From Collinsella sp. (lineage in GTDB: Bacteria > Actinomycetota > Coriobacteriia > Coriobacteriales > Coriobacteriaceae), in assembly GCA_018382295.1 (NCBI GenBank), contig JAGZQF010000011.1:3297-67296 (forward strand): 64,000 bases of DNA, written 5' to 3'. Below are positions 1 through 7,224 of the stretch, in pieces (positions within the stretch are counted from its first letter, which is position 1; each line of letters opens with the position of its first letter). The notes beneath the pieces were generated by a model that was not told the DNA's origin, did no database searches, and saw nothing but the letters and a program-made list of their open reading frames with translations. The position numbers were made by a program, and so were the translations under genes.

Positions 1-22
1 AGATCATCCACTCTTGTTCTAT

Positions 23-102
23 GTAGTCGTTTAAGAACGTCCCCAATGACTACAAGGAGTGTCCCAAGCTGCCGGCAGAAAAGGAACGTCCCTAACTGCC
101 GC
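23..102. repeat. Short palindromic repeats of the GGGAC/GTCCC family
   Basis: Two units lie side by side. Positions 23-53 are bounded by GTAGTC and GACTAC and contain AAGAACGTCCCC; the same unit recurs as a full inverted pair at 46479-46536. Positions 73-101 are bounded by CGGCAG and CTGCCG and contain AAGGAACGTCCCTAA, which recurs at 60959-61012. Nothing coding was seen in positions 1-144. Confidence 0.7.
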
Positions 103-144
103 ATCCGGAGCAAGACAACGCCGCAGGCAGAGGACGGACAGCGA

Positions 145-284
145 GCGGGTCGCATTTGAGGCAAGGTGACGTGAAACGAAAGGGCGCTGACCTTCTGGTC
201 GCGCCCTTGAAGTTGAACGTCAGATTGTCCAAATGCGGCCCGCGCAGCGTCGGCCCGTTACGGCGTTTGGTAAAACGCCGTAAC
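145..284 (-). repeat. Structured intergenic element, copy A
   Basis: Read on the minus strand, directly after the stop of the RGG-protein gene, the element folds as hairpin 257-284 (stem GTTACGGCGTTT), an outer stem (230-243 with 145-158), an inner stem TGACGT/ACGTCA (217-222 with 167-172) and a terminal GC hairpin at 181-207 followed by a T-rich stretch. It resembles the copies at 3381-3517 and 29499-29630. The terminal hairpin could also terminate transcription of the upstream gene. Confidence 0.75.
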
Positions 285-1195
285 TAAAAACGGTTACCGC
301 GGAAGCCGCCGCCGTTGCGGCCGCCGCGGTCGCCACCGCGACCGCCGCGGTCGTTACCACGGTTACCGCCGAAGCCACCACGGTTGCCGCCGCGATCGCC
401 ATAGCCACCACGGTTGCCGCCAAAGCCGCCGCGACCGCCACGGTCGCCGCCACGGTCACCAAAGCCGCCACGGCCGCCGCGATCGCCACCGCGACCGCCA
501 CGGTCACCGCCACGGCCGCCGCGATCGCCAAAGCCGCCGCGACCGCCACGGTCGCCGCCACGGCCGCCACGGTCGTCACGGCCGCCGCGAGGACCGCGGT
601 CCTCGTCCAGGCCCATGGCGACGAGCGGAGCGATAACCTTATCGAGAGCGGCCATCAGCTCGGTGGCCTCCTCATAAGAAAGCTCGGGCAGGAGCTTCTC
701 CTTCTTGTTGGCAAGCTCGACCAGGCCCTCAGCGGCATCCTCGGCGGCGAAGACAACAATCTTGCGCATATCGCCCTCGGCGTCGTCGATGCGGCCGACC
801 AGATCGGCAGCCTCGGCCTCGGCCATCAGGCCATCGAGCTCACGGAGGCGCATGCCCAGCAGGTCGGACATTTCCTTCTGCTCCATCTTGGGCTTGAGGT
901 CAAGAAGCTTGATGGCGCGTTCGATGTTCGCCATGCGCTCGGCCTTGGCCTCCTCCTCCTTGGAAATAGCAAAGCGACGGCTACGCAGCAGGCGGGCGGC
1001 CTTCTGCATCTTGTCCATCAGCTCTTCGTCATCGTAATCAACGGCGGCCTCGACAACCTCGGCCTCCTCCTCGGCGGAAACCTCGTCAGCAGCCTCAACC
1101 TCGGCAGCTTCGGTCTCCACGGTCTCGACTGCCTCAACCTCGGCAGCCATGGTCTCGTTCTCGGTCTCGTTCATGATCTCTTCGTTCTCGGACAT
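284..1195 (-). CDS. Acidic winged-helix (MarR-like) protein with RGG-repeat tail
   Basis: The 303-residue product has three parts. Residues 1-55 are Glu/Ala-rich and acidic. Residues ~60-185 are helical and include a stretch that reads like a MarR-type winged helix (KEMSDLLG recognition region, then a wing ending MRKIVVFAAEDA). Residues ~200-303 are a low-complexity tail with about 20 RGG units interspersed with Phe, Tyr and Asn. RGG tails generally bind RNA and can drive condensation; the exact role here is unknown. The ATG follows AAGGAG at good spacing. The gene lies 152 bp downstream of the MFS gene on the same strand. The repetitive DNA (292-590) could change length by slippage. Confidence 0.85.
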   Translation of the reverse strand: MSENEEIMNETENETMAAEVEAVETVETEAAEVEAADEVSAEEEAEVVEAAVDYDDEELMDKMQKAARLLRSRRFAISKEEEAKAERMANIERAIKLLDLKPKMEQKEMSDLLGMRLRELDGLMAEAEAADLVGRIDDAEGDMRKIVVFAAEDAAEGLVELANKKEKLLPELSYEEATELMAALDKVIAPLVAMGLDEDRGPRGGRDDRGGRGGDRGGRGGFGDRGGRGGDRGGRGGDRGGRGGFGDRGGDRGGRGGFGGNRGGYGDRGGNRGGFGGNRGNDRGGRGGDRGGRNGGGFRGNRF

Positions 1196-1347
1196 GAGAC
1201 TCCTTCTTAGCCCTCTCGGGCATCATCGCCCCATTCGCGGGGCCCGTCGCGCACTCTTTGCGCTTTAAACATTCATGCCTCTCGGCAAAACGTCCATTAG
1301 TTTATGGTGTTGCCATCCAATCTAGCTGCAGAATCTATGTGCACACA

Positions 1348-2763
1348 TTAATGCGACATGTGCGACTCGCGACGAGCGTACACCAGCGACGTCGCGAACC
1401 CGACCACGGCAATCACAGCCGCCACACGCACGGCAGTTGCAAATCCAATCGCCTGGGCAACGTCGGTCGCAGCGCCAGCCGCGCCGGCAGTCGCCGCAGA
1501 ACTCGAGAGCAGACCGATAAACAGCGATGGGCCAAACGATGCGGCAATCATGTTCCACGTGTTAAGCAATGCCGTTCCGTGGGGATGCTCAGCGGCAGGC
1601 AGCGTCTCCAAGCCGGCCGTTTGCGAGGGGCTCAGCACCAAACCGACTCCGGCATACACCACAACGGTCAGCGCCACGACGACGCCGATGTTCATACTTG
1701 CCGCCGTCATCGAGATGGCAGTCTGCCCCACGGCAATCAGGGCAAAGCCGACCGGCAGCAGAGGCCATGCGCCACGGGCGTCCATCACGCGTCCGCCCAC
1801 AATCGAGGTCACGGCGTTGCAGGCAATCGCCGGCAAAATGAGCAAGCCCGCAATAAGTGCGGTCATGCCGTATGCGCCCTCAAAATAGAGCGGCAACAAA
1901 ACGCTCATCGAGAACGTCGTCATCATCGACACCACCACAAGCAGGCACGCGGGCCAAAAACGAACGCTCGCCATGGGACGCACGTTAAGCACCGGATGCT
2001 CGAGCTTGAGCTGACGGGCCGCAAACAGGCCGAGCAGCACAATGGCGGCGAAAAGCGCCACGATGCCGGCAATCGGATTGGTCGAGAACTCGCCTACGGA
2101 ATACACGAATGCCGTAATGCCGGCGGCGAGCAAAACAACCGACAGAATATCAAGCGTGGTGCTCGAGCGCTCTCCGACATTCTGAACAAGCTTAACGCCC
2201 GCCGCAGCGACCACAATGCCGCCCACCAGCGGCACTACGAACACCGCCCTCCAGCCGAACAACGTGCACATAAGACCGCTGATTACGGGTCCAAACGCCG
2301 GCCCTAGCGTAATGCAGGCACCGCCCAGGCTAAGATACAGACCGAGCTTCTCGCGCGGGGCGCAAGACAGCACCACGTTCATCATGAGCGGGAACAAGAT
2401 GCCCGATCCCGCAGCCTGCAAAATACGACTTGGTAGCAAAACGCTAAACGACGGAGCGATCAGACACAGGACTTCGCCGGCGACCATACATCCGCATGCG
2501 AAAAACAACAGCCTGCGCGTCGAGAAACGGCCGGACAGGAAGGCCATGATGGCCGTAAAGATCGACGTCACGATCATGTAGCCCGAAACGAGCCACTGCG
2601 CCGTGGTGGCACTCACCGAAAAGGCTGCCATAATGTCGTGCAACGCCACGTTAATGATGTTCTCGTTAAACGCGGCAACAAAGGCTGCAATATACATAAC
2701 GACGAGAAGTGCCGCAGTGGCCGATGGCGTTGCTTGAACTTGTTGCTGAGATTTGCTCCCCAT
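1348..2763 (-). CDS. MFS drug-exporter-type permease (DHA2-like)
   Basis: A 471-residue hydrophobic protein with about 14 predicted membrane segments. It opens with the DHA2-type pattern (AFNENIINVALHDI, then TTAQWLVSGYMI) seen in EmrB/QacA-like proton-driven exporters. The start used is the ATG at 2763 encoding MGSKS, preceded by AGGAAGG; a longer in-frame reading to 2883 lacks a ribosome site and begins with non-membrane sequence. It is divergent from the deformylase-like gene at 2968. The substrate cannot be read from sequence; drug or metabolite export is inferred from the family. Confidence 0.88.
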   Translation of the reverse strand: MGSKSQQQVQATPSATAALLVVMYIAAFVAAFNENIINVALHDIMAAFSVSATTAQWLVSGYMIVTSIFTAIMAFLSGRFSTRRLLFFACGCMVAGEVLCLIAPSFSVLLPSRILQAAGSGILFPLMMNVVLSCAPREKLGLYLSLGGACITLGPAFGPVISGLMCTLFGWRAVFVVPLVGGIVVAAAGVKLVQNVGERSSTTLDILSVVLLAAGITAFVYSVGEFSTNPIAGIVALFAAIVLLGLFAARQLKLEHPVLNVRPMASVRFWPACLLVVVSMMTTFSMSVLLPLYFEGAYGMTALIAGLLILPAIACNAVTSIVGGRVMDARGAWPLLPVGFALIAVGQTAISMTAASMNIGVVVALTVVVYAGVGLVLSPSQTAGLETLPAAEHPHGTALLNTWNMIAASFGPSLFIGLLSSSAATAGAAGAATDVAQAIGFATAVRVAAVIAVVGFATSLVYARRESHMSH

Positions 2764-2967
2764 GCATTTCCTTCCTCTTGGAACGACAATCGCATCGCCC
2801 CAGAGGAACGGTCCAGGGCGAAAATGAGCCCTAGACTTACGCCAGACGCCGTACACGACGAATCTGACAACATGGTCCAACATCGAAAGATTGTAACGCG
2901 GACGCGCAGCTTTCCTTCCGCGCTATTATTAAAAGTCCACGAAAGCATAAGACATGAGGAGCCCGCC

Positions 2968-3378
2968 ATGATTAAGCCCATCATGAAATCCGAGTTCTTT
3001 TTGCGCCTGCCTTCCGAAGACGCGGGGCCCGACGATGCCGCGACCGGGCAGGACCTCCTGGATACGCTCCACGAGCATGAGCACGAGTGCGTGGGCCTCG
3101 CCGCCAACATGATCGGCGTGCGCAAGCGCATCATCTGCGTAAAGGACGGCAGCAAATCGCTGCTCATGTACAACCCGCAAATTCTTGAGCAGGTCAACGC
3201 CTACCAGACGAGCGAAGGGTGCCTCTCGTTGGCCGGCGAGCGTCCCTGTACCCGCTATCGCCGCATCAAGGTTGAGTATTTGGACGAGAACTTCGTCCAC
3301 CGCATCAAGAACTTCTCGGGCTACACCGCCGAGATCATCCAGCACGAAATCGACCACTGCAACGGGATTGTTATATAG
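2968..3378 (+). CDS. Peptide deformylase-like protein (paralogue 1)
   Basis: This 136-residue protein carries the peptide deformylase hallmarks: EGCLS with the metal-binding Cys, and the metal-binding HEIDH motif with catalytic Glu. Motif 1 reads GLAANMIG, so Met stands where the oxyanion-contacting Gln is usual. Deformylases remove the N-formyl group from new proteins. At 136 residues it is shorter than most (about 150-190). The ATG at 2968 follows GAGGAG; the longer reading from 2638 overlaps the divergent MFS gene. A structured repeat follows the stop. A second, differently altered paralogue lies at 10631-11050. Confidence 0.85.
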   Translation: MIKPIMKSEFFLRLPSEDAGPDDAATGQDLLDTLHEHEHECVGLAANMIGVRKRIICVKDGSKSLLMYNPQILEQVNAYQTSEGCLSLAGERPCTRYRRIKVEYLDENFVHRIKNFSGYTAEIIQHEIDHCNGIVI

Positions 3379-3380
3379 TT

Positions 3381-3517
3381 CCGCCGTTCTACCGAACGGC
3401 GGACCACTTGACGCTGCGCGAGCCGCATTCACGCCAATCTGACGTTCAATTTCGAGGGCGCGACCAGAAGGTCAGCGCCCTCTCATTTCACGTCACCTTG
3501 GCGCAAATGCGGCTCGC
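3381..3517 (+). repeat. Structured intergenic element, copy B
   Basis: This copy starts 3 bases after the deformylase-like stop. Parts in order: hairpin CCGCCGTTC/GAACGGCGG (3381-3402), linker ACGCTGC, outer stem 3418-3429 with 3506-3517, inner stem TGACGT/ACGTCA (3440-3445 with 3490-3495), and terminal hairpin 3454-3482. Its right arm encodes the last residues of the convergent HTH-AlaA gene. It probably also acts as the terminator between the two genes. Confidence 0.8.
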
Positions 3518-5016
3518 TCGAAGTCGGCGAGGTCTTCGAGGGACTCTTTGAGCACTTCCATGCGCGGCAGGTACACGATACGGAAGTGGTCGGGCTCGGC
3601 CCAGTTAAAGCCGCCGCCGCGCGTGATCAGGATCTTCTTCTCGTGCAGCAGGTCGAGGGCGAACTGCTCGTCATCGGTGATGTTGAACTTTTTAACATCC
3701 ATCTTGGGGAAGATATAGAACGCCGCGCGCGGCTTGACCACCGAGATGCCGTCGATCTTGTTGAGCGCCTCATACACAAAGTTGCGCTGCTCGTAGACAC
3801 GACCGCCCGGGCGGATATAGTCGTTAACCGACTGATGGCCGCCAAGCGCCGTCTGGACGATCGACTGAGCCGGCACGTTGGAGCACAGGCGCATGTTGGA
3901 GAGCATGTTGATGCCCATGATGAAGTCGCTCATGCAGCGCTGGTTGCCCGAAAGCACCATCCAGCCAATACGATAGCCCGCAATCATGTGCGACTTGGAA
4001 AGGCCGCTAAAGGTGACGCAGGGCAGGTCGGGAGCGAGCGAGGCAATCGAGACGTGCTCGTAGCCGTCCATGCACAGGCGGTCGTAGATCTCATCGGCAA
4101 AGATCATGAGCTGATGCCTGCGTGCAACCTCGACGATGCCCTCGAGCACCTCGCGCGGATAGACGGAGCCCGTGGGGTTGTTGGGGTTGATGATGACGAG
4201 GGCCTTGGTCGCGCTCGTGATCTTGGACTCCATATCCTCCAGGTCGGGATACCAATCGGCCTGCTCGTCGCACAGATAGTGCACAGGATGGCCGCCGGCA
4301 AGGGTCGCGCACGCCGTCCAGAGCGGATAGTCGGGGCTGGGGATCAGAATCTCGTCGCCATTGTCGAGCAGCGCGTTCATCGAAAGCTGAATAAGTTCGG
4401 ACACGCCGTTGCCCGTGTAGATGTGCTCCATCTGAACATTGGGCAGGCCCTTGATCTGCGAGTACTGCATAATCGCCTTGCGCGCAGAGAACAGGCCGCG
4501 CGAGTTGGAATAGCCTTCGCAGTCGGGCAGCTGCTGGCGCATGTCCTTGATGACCTCGTCGGGCGTGCGGAAACCGAAGGGCGCCGGATTGCCGATATTG
4601 AGCTTGAGGATGCGCTCACCCTCGTCCTCCATACGGGCAGCCTCGTCGACGACGGGACCGCGCACGTCATACAGGACGTTATCGAGCTTGGTGGATTTAG
4701 AAAAAGTACGCATGGTGGCGCTCCTTGGAATTTGAGCTGAGGGACTAGGTTCGGATTTGGCAACTTTACGGGACGGAGGGGTCTCACCTTGGTCGGCGTC
4801 ACCGGCAAGCAGCCAGGTAACATCGACCTCCAAAATGCGGGCGAGCAGCTCTGCCACATCGCGCCGCGGAATCGTCTTGCCGCTCACATATTGGCTCATC
4901 TGACTCTTGCCGAGTTTTTTGCCGAGCATCTCCGATGCGCGGATTACGTCCGACTGGCGAACGTCGCGATCGGACATAGCCTGTCGCAGACGATCGCTAA
5001 ACGTCTCTTGGGCCAC
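3493..5016 (-). CDS. alaA: XRE-type HTH fused to AlaA-type alanine aminotransferase
   Basis: The 507-residue product has an N-terminal helix-turn-helix of XRE type (residues ~5-62, with SQMSQYVSGK as recognition helix), a Pro/Ser-rich linker, and from residue 102 a complete PLP aminotransferase collinear with E. coli AlaA (YfbQ). The PLP lysine is K341, in SGLSKSHMIAGYRIG. AlaA interconverts pyruvate plus glutamate and alanine plus 2-oxoglutarate. The GTG start at 5016 follows AAGGAGG; a GTG 39 bases further upstream has no ribosome site. A second strong site inside the gene could give the enzyme alone. AATTGAAC boxes upstream suggest autoregulation. The fusion resembles MocR regulators in logic but uses a different HTH. 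Confidence 0.92.
   Translation of the reverse strand: MAQETFSDRLRQAMSDRDVRQSDVIRASEMLGKKLGKSQMSQYVSGKTIPRRDVAELLARILEVDVTWLLAGDADQGETPPSRKVAKSEPSPSAQIPRSATMRTFSKSTKLDNVLYDVRGPVVDEAARMEDEGERILKLNIGNPAPFGFRTPDEVIKDMRQQLPDCEGYSNSRGLFSARKAIMQYSQIKGLPNVQMEHIYTGNGVSELIQLSMNALLDNGDEILIPSPDYPLWTACATLAGGHPVHYLCDEQADWYPDLEDMESKITSATKALVIINPNNPTGSVYPREVLEGIVEVARRHQLMIFADEIYDRLCMDGYEHVSIASLAPDLPCVTFSGLSKSHMIAGYRIGWMVLSGNQRCMSDFIMGINMLSNMRLCSNVPAQSIVQTALGGHQSVNDYIRPGGRVYEQRNFVYEALNKIDGISVVKPRAAFYIFPKMDVKKFNITDDEQFALDLLHEKKILITRGGGFNWAEPDHFRIVYLPRMEVLKESLEDLADFERAAFAPR
4711..4726 (-). promoter_or_regulatory. Internal ribosome-binding site and start for free AlaA
   Basis: AAGGAG (4726-4721) lies 7 bases before an in-frame ATG (4713-4711). 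Starting here gives a 406-residue protein, essentially the length of E. coli AlaA (405), with the PLP lysine at residue 240 as in that enzyme. The placement exactly at the junction of linker and enzyme argues that two products are made. Confidence 0.7.
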
Positions 5017-5037
5017 TAGAACCTCCTTGCTGGCAAA

Positions 5038-5119
5038 GTTCAATTTATACAACACGAATTGAACCTGAGTTCAATTTAGGCAGCAGTATAACGCCGTGCT
5101 ATTTCGAAAAGTTCAATTT
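5038..5119 (-). promoter_or_regulatory. AATTGAAC operator array in the HTH-alaA promoter
   Basis: The promoter holds GTTCAATTT at 5038-5046, a palindrome AATTGAAC-CTGA-GTTCAATT at 5057-5076, and another GTTCAATTT at 5111-5119. A minus-strand -10-like TATACT lies at 5085-5090, so the boxes flank the likely RNA polymerase site. The HTH encoded downstream is the obvious candidate ligand (inference). Confidence 0.7.
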
Positions 5120-5179
5120 CAAAAATAAAATGAGCAAGACCTCGAGATTTATCCCAAGGCGATAACGACGTGCACGCAT

Positions 5180-6037
5180 TTAGAGGTATTCGAGGAAACG
5201 AGCGGCGGCAAGCGAAACATCGGCCGTTCGATATATGGCGTTGATCTGCCGATGGGGATGCCCCTCGAGCGGGCGCACGGCAATATCGAACTGGCAGCGG
5301 CGCAAGATGAGCGCCGGAAGAATGCTCACGCCCAGGCCGTCCTCGACCATAGCCATAATCGCATAGTCATCCCAGGTCGACAGTTTTGAGCGCACTGTCA
5401 GCCCCGCGCGGCGAAACAGCGGCGTAATCTCGTCGTCGCTACCCCGTTCCAGCAGAATAAACTGCTCGTTGGCCAAATCGGCAAGGGAAACGACCTCCGC
5501 GGTGGCAAGCGAGGAGTCCGCTGGCACCACGGCCATCAGCTCGTCTTGCACCAACGGCCGCGACGCCATGCCGGCGCCGCGTGGCTCGCGCGGAATAAAG
5601 CCCAGGTCGCAGCGGCCTTCCGCCACCCATTGCTCAATCTCGGAGTAATCACCCATCAACAGCTCGTAATCGACATCCGGATGATGGGCGCGAAAGCGCG
5701 CGATCACCGGCGGCAGCACGTGGGTCGCCACACTCGAAAACGTACCGATACAGATCTTGCCACGCATGAGCCCACGCATCTCGTCCACGCGTCGCTGCAG
5801 GCGGCCAAACTCTTCGCATAACGCCTCGACTGCCGGCATGACCTGCCGCCCGTCGGCAGAAAGCACCACGCCCTCGCGACTGCGATCAAGCACCTTAAAA
5901 CCCCAGTCTGCCTCAAGGTCGCCCACCATGCGACTCACGCCCGACTGCGAATAGCTCAGCCGTTCTGCAGCACGCGTAAAGCTGCCGGCACGCACCGTCT
6001 CGAGCAGCACTTGCATCTTTTGGATATTGGTCTCCAC
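5180..6037 (-). CDS. LysR-type transcriptional regulator
   Basis: The 285-residue protein has an N-terminal LysR winged HTH (residues ~5-65, SFTRAAERLSYSQSGVSRMV) and a type-2 periplasmic-binding-like effector domain (~90-285). The start is a GTG preceded by GGTGGAGG; LysR proteins of 285-300 residues are normal. It is transcribed divergently from the EamA transporter at 6156, the usual arrangement for a LysR protein controlling its neighbour. A palindrome in the gap (6110-6126) is a candidate site. The effector is unknown. Confidence 0.92.
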   Translation of the reverse strand: METNIQKMQVLLETVRAGSFTRAAERLSYSQSGVSRMVGDLEADWGFKVLDRSREGVVLSADGRQVMPAVEALCEEFGRLQRRVDEMRGLMRGKICIGTFSSVATHVLPPVIARFRAHHPDVDYELLMGDYSEIEQWVAEGRCDLGFIPREPRGAGMASRPLVQDELMAVVPADSSLATAEVVSLADLANEQFILLERGSDDEITPLFRRAGLTVRSKLSTWDDYAIMAMVEDGLGVSILPALILRRCQFDIAVRPLEGHPHRQINAIYRTADVSLAAARFLEYL

Positions 6038-6109
6038 GGCACGCCTCCACCTTTACATGAGATTTTGTCATGTTTGCCATGCATTATATTCGCTTTTCTT
6101 CTAAAGCCA

Positions 6110-6126
6110 GTTCACCCATAGTGAAC
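6110..6126. promoter_or_regulatory. Candidate LysR operator
   Basis: GTTCAC-N5-GTGAAC, a perfect palindrome, lies between the divergent LysR gene and the EamA exporter and has the interrupted-dyad form typical of LysR sites. Assignment to this regulator is inferred from position. Confidence 0.5.
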
Positions 6127-6155
6127 ATGCTCGGATATAGAGGGGATGTCAGCGC

Positions 6156-7067
6156 ATGAACAACGGACTGTTTACGTACTTAGCAGCATTGCTATTGTTT
6201 GGCTCCAACGGCATCATCGCCGCTGCTATCGCGCTGCCGAGCTCCGATATCGTGCTACTACGCACGTTTTTGGGCACCCTCTCGCTTGTCGCCGTCCTCG
6301 CCATCACCCAACGCCATAAGTTGCAGGCGCCATCTCGCCCCCGCGAAGCCGCAGCCCTTCTCCTCTCGGGAGCCGCGCTGGGCGCCAGCTGGATTTTTCT
6401 GTTCCGCGCCTACCAGACGATCGGCGTCGGCATATCCTCGCTGCTGTACTACTGCGGCCCCATCATCGTTATGGCGCTCTCCCCGCTCATCTTTGGCGAA
6501 AAGCTGACCGGCGGCAAAATCGCCGGGTTTATCGCCGTCGCCTGCGGCGCCTTCCTCATCGCGGCCCAAGGCCTCGGCGGCAATATGCCCATCGCGGGCA
6601 TCGTGTGCGGCATCGCCTCGGCCTTCTGCTACGCGTTGATGGTCATTGCCAGCAAGGGAGCGCCACATATCAAAGGTCTCGAGAACTCCACGCTCCAGGT
6701 GAGCGCCGCCTTTGTGACCGCGCTGGTCCTTACGCTCCTCACGCAGGGCGCCCCCTCATTCCTGTCCGCCGGCGTCGCCGCCAGTATTGATTGGCGCGCC
6801 GTCGTCATGCTTGGCGTCGTCAACACCGGCATCGGCTGCCTGCTCTACTTTAGCGCCGTCGCCAAACTGCCCGTCCAGACCGTCGCCGTCGTCGGCTACC
6901 TCGAGCCGCTTTCGGCGGTCGTGTTCTCGGACGTCCTTTTGGGCGAAGCCATAACACCGGTCCGTCTGATGGGCGCCGTGCTTATCATCGGCGGCGCGAT
7001 TTTTTGCGAACTCGCCGGCAAACGCGCAAACACCAAGGCTGGCATCGCCCAGACAGCACGTGCTTAA
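6156..7067 (+). CDS. EamA/DMT-family transporter
   Basis: A 303-residue protein with about ten membrane segments arranged as two EamA repeats (residues ~5-140 and ~150-290), as in RhaT/YdcZ-type drug/metabolite transporters. Such proteins often export amino acids or other metabolites. The ATG follows GAGGGG. It is divergent from a LysR gene, which probably regulates it. A similar LysR/EamA pair lies at 48011-49938. The substrate cannot be assigned. Confidence 0.9.
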   Translation: MNNGLFTYLAALLLFGSNGIIAAAIALPSSDIVLLRTFLGTLSLVAVLAITQRHKLQAPSRPREAAALLLSGAALGASWIFLFRAYQTIGVGISSLLYYCGPIIVMALSPLIFGEKLTGGKIAGFIAVACGAFLIAAQGLGGNMPIAGIVCGIASAFCYALMVIASKGAPHIKGLENSTLQVSAAFVTALVLTLLTQGAPSFLSAGVAASIDWRAVVMLGVVNTGIGCLLYFSAVAKLPVQTVAVVGYLEPLSAVVFSDVLLGEAITPVRLMGAVLIIGGAIFCELAGKRANTKAGIAQTARA

Positions 7068-7101
7068 TAGCCCCTGCTCTGAAATACTATCTGCGTATAT
7101 G

Positions 7102-7125
7102 AATAATCCCCAGATGGGGATTATT
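7102..7125. terminator. Hairpin after the EamA gene
   Basis: AATAATCCCC and GGGGATTATT form a perfect 10-bp stem with a 4-base loop 35 bases after the transporter stop. There is no T-tract on the + strand, so a processed or factor-assisted terminator, or an operator for kup, remains possible. Confidence 0.45.
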
Positions 7126-7224
7126 GTCTAAAACACTCCGATGTGCCAAACTGCTCTTATATGTATAAAGATGGCATAAAGGTCTGCTGCTCGTGGCAGA
7201 GGCCAGATGTCCAAGGGAGTCCAC

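Noticed and set aside
220..677. Long low-complexity open frames antisense or out of frame to the RGG tail, and a possible CRISPR-like repeat
   Set aside because: They are by-products of the RGG-coding DNA repeat. The repeats are contiguous codon repeats without regular spacers, so not a CRISPR array.
3586..4740. 384-residue open frame antisense to alaA
   Set aside because: Shadow frame in GC-rich coding DNA; no family landmarks, while the opposite strand encodes a clear AlaA.
7068..7224. Possible c-di-AMP (ydaO) riboswitch before kup
   Set aside because: The leader is short and shows only a 10-bp hairpin; conserved ydaO segments are not visible.
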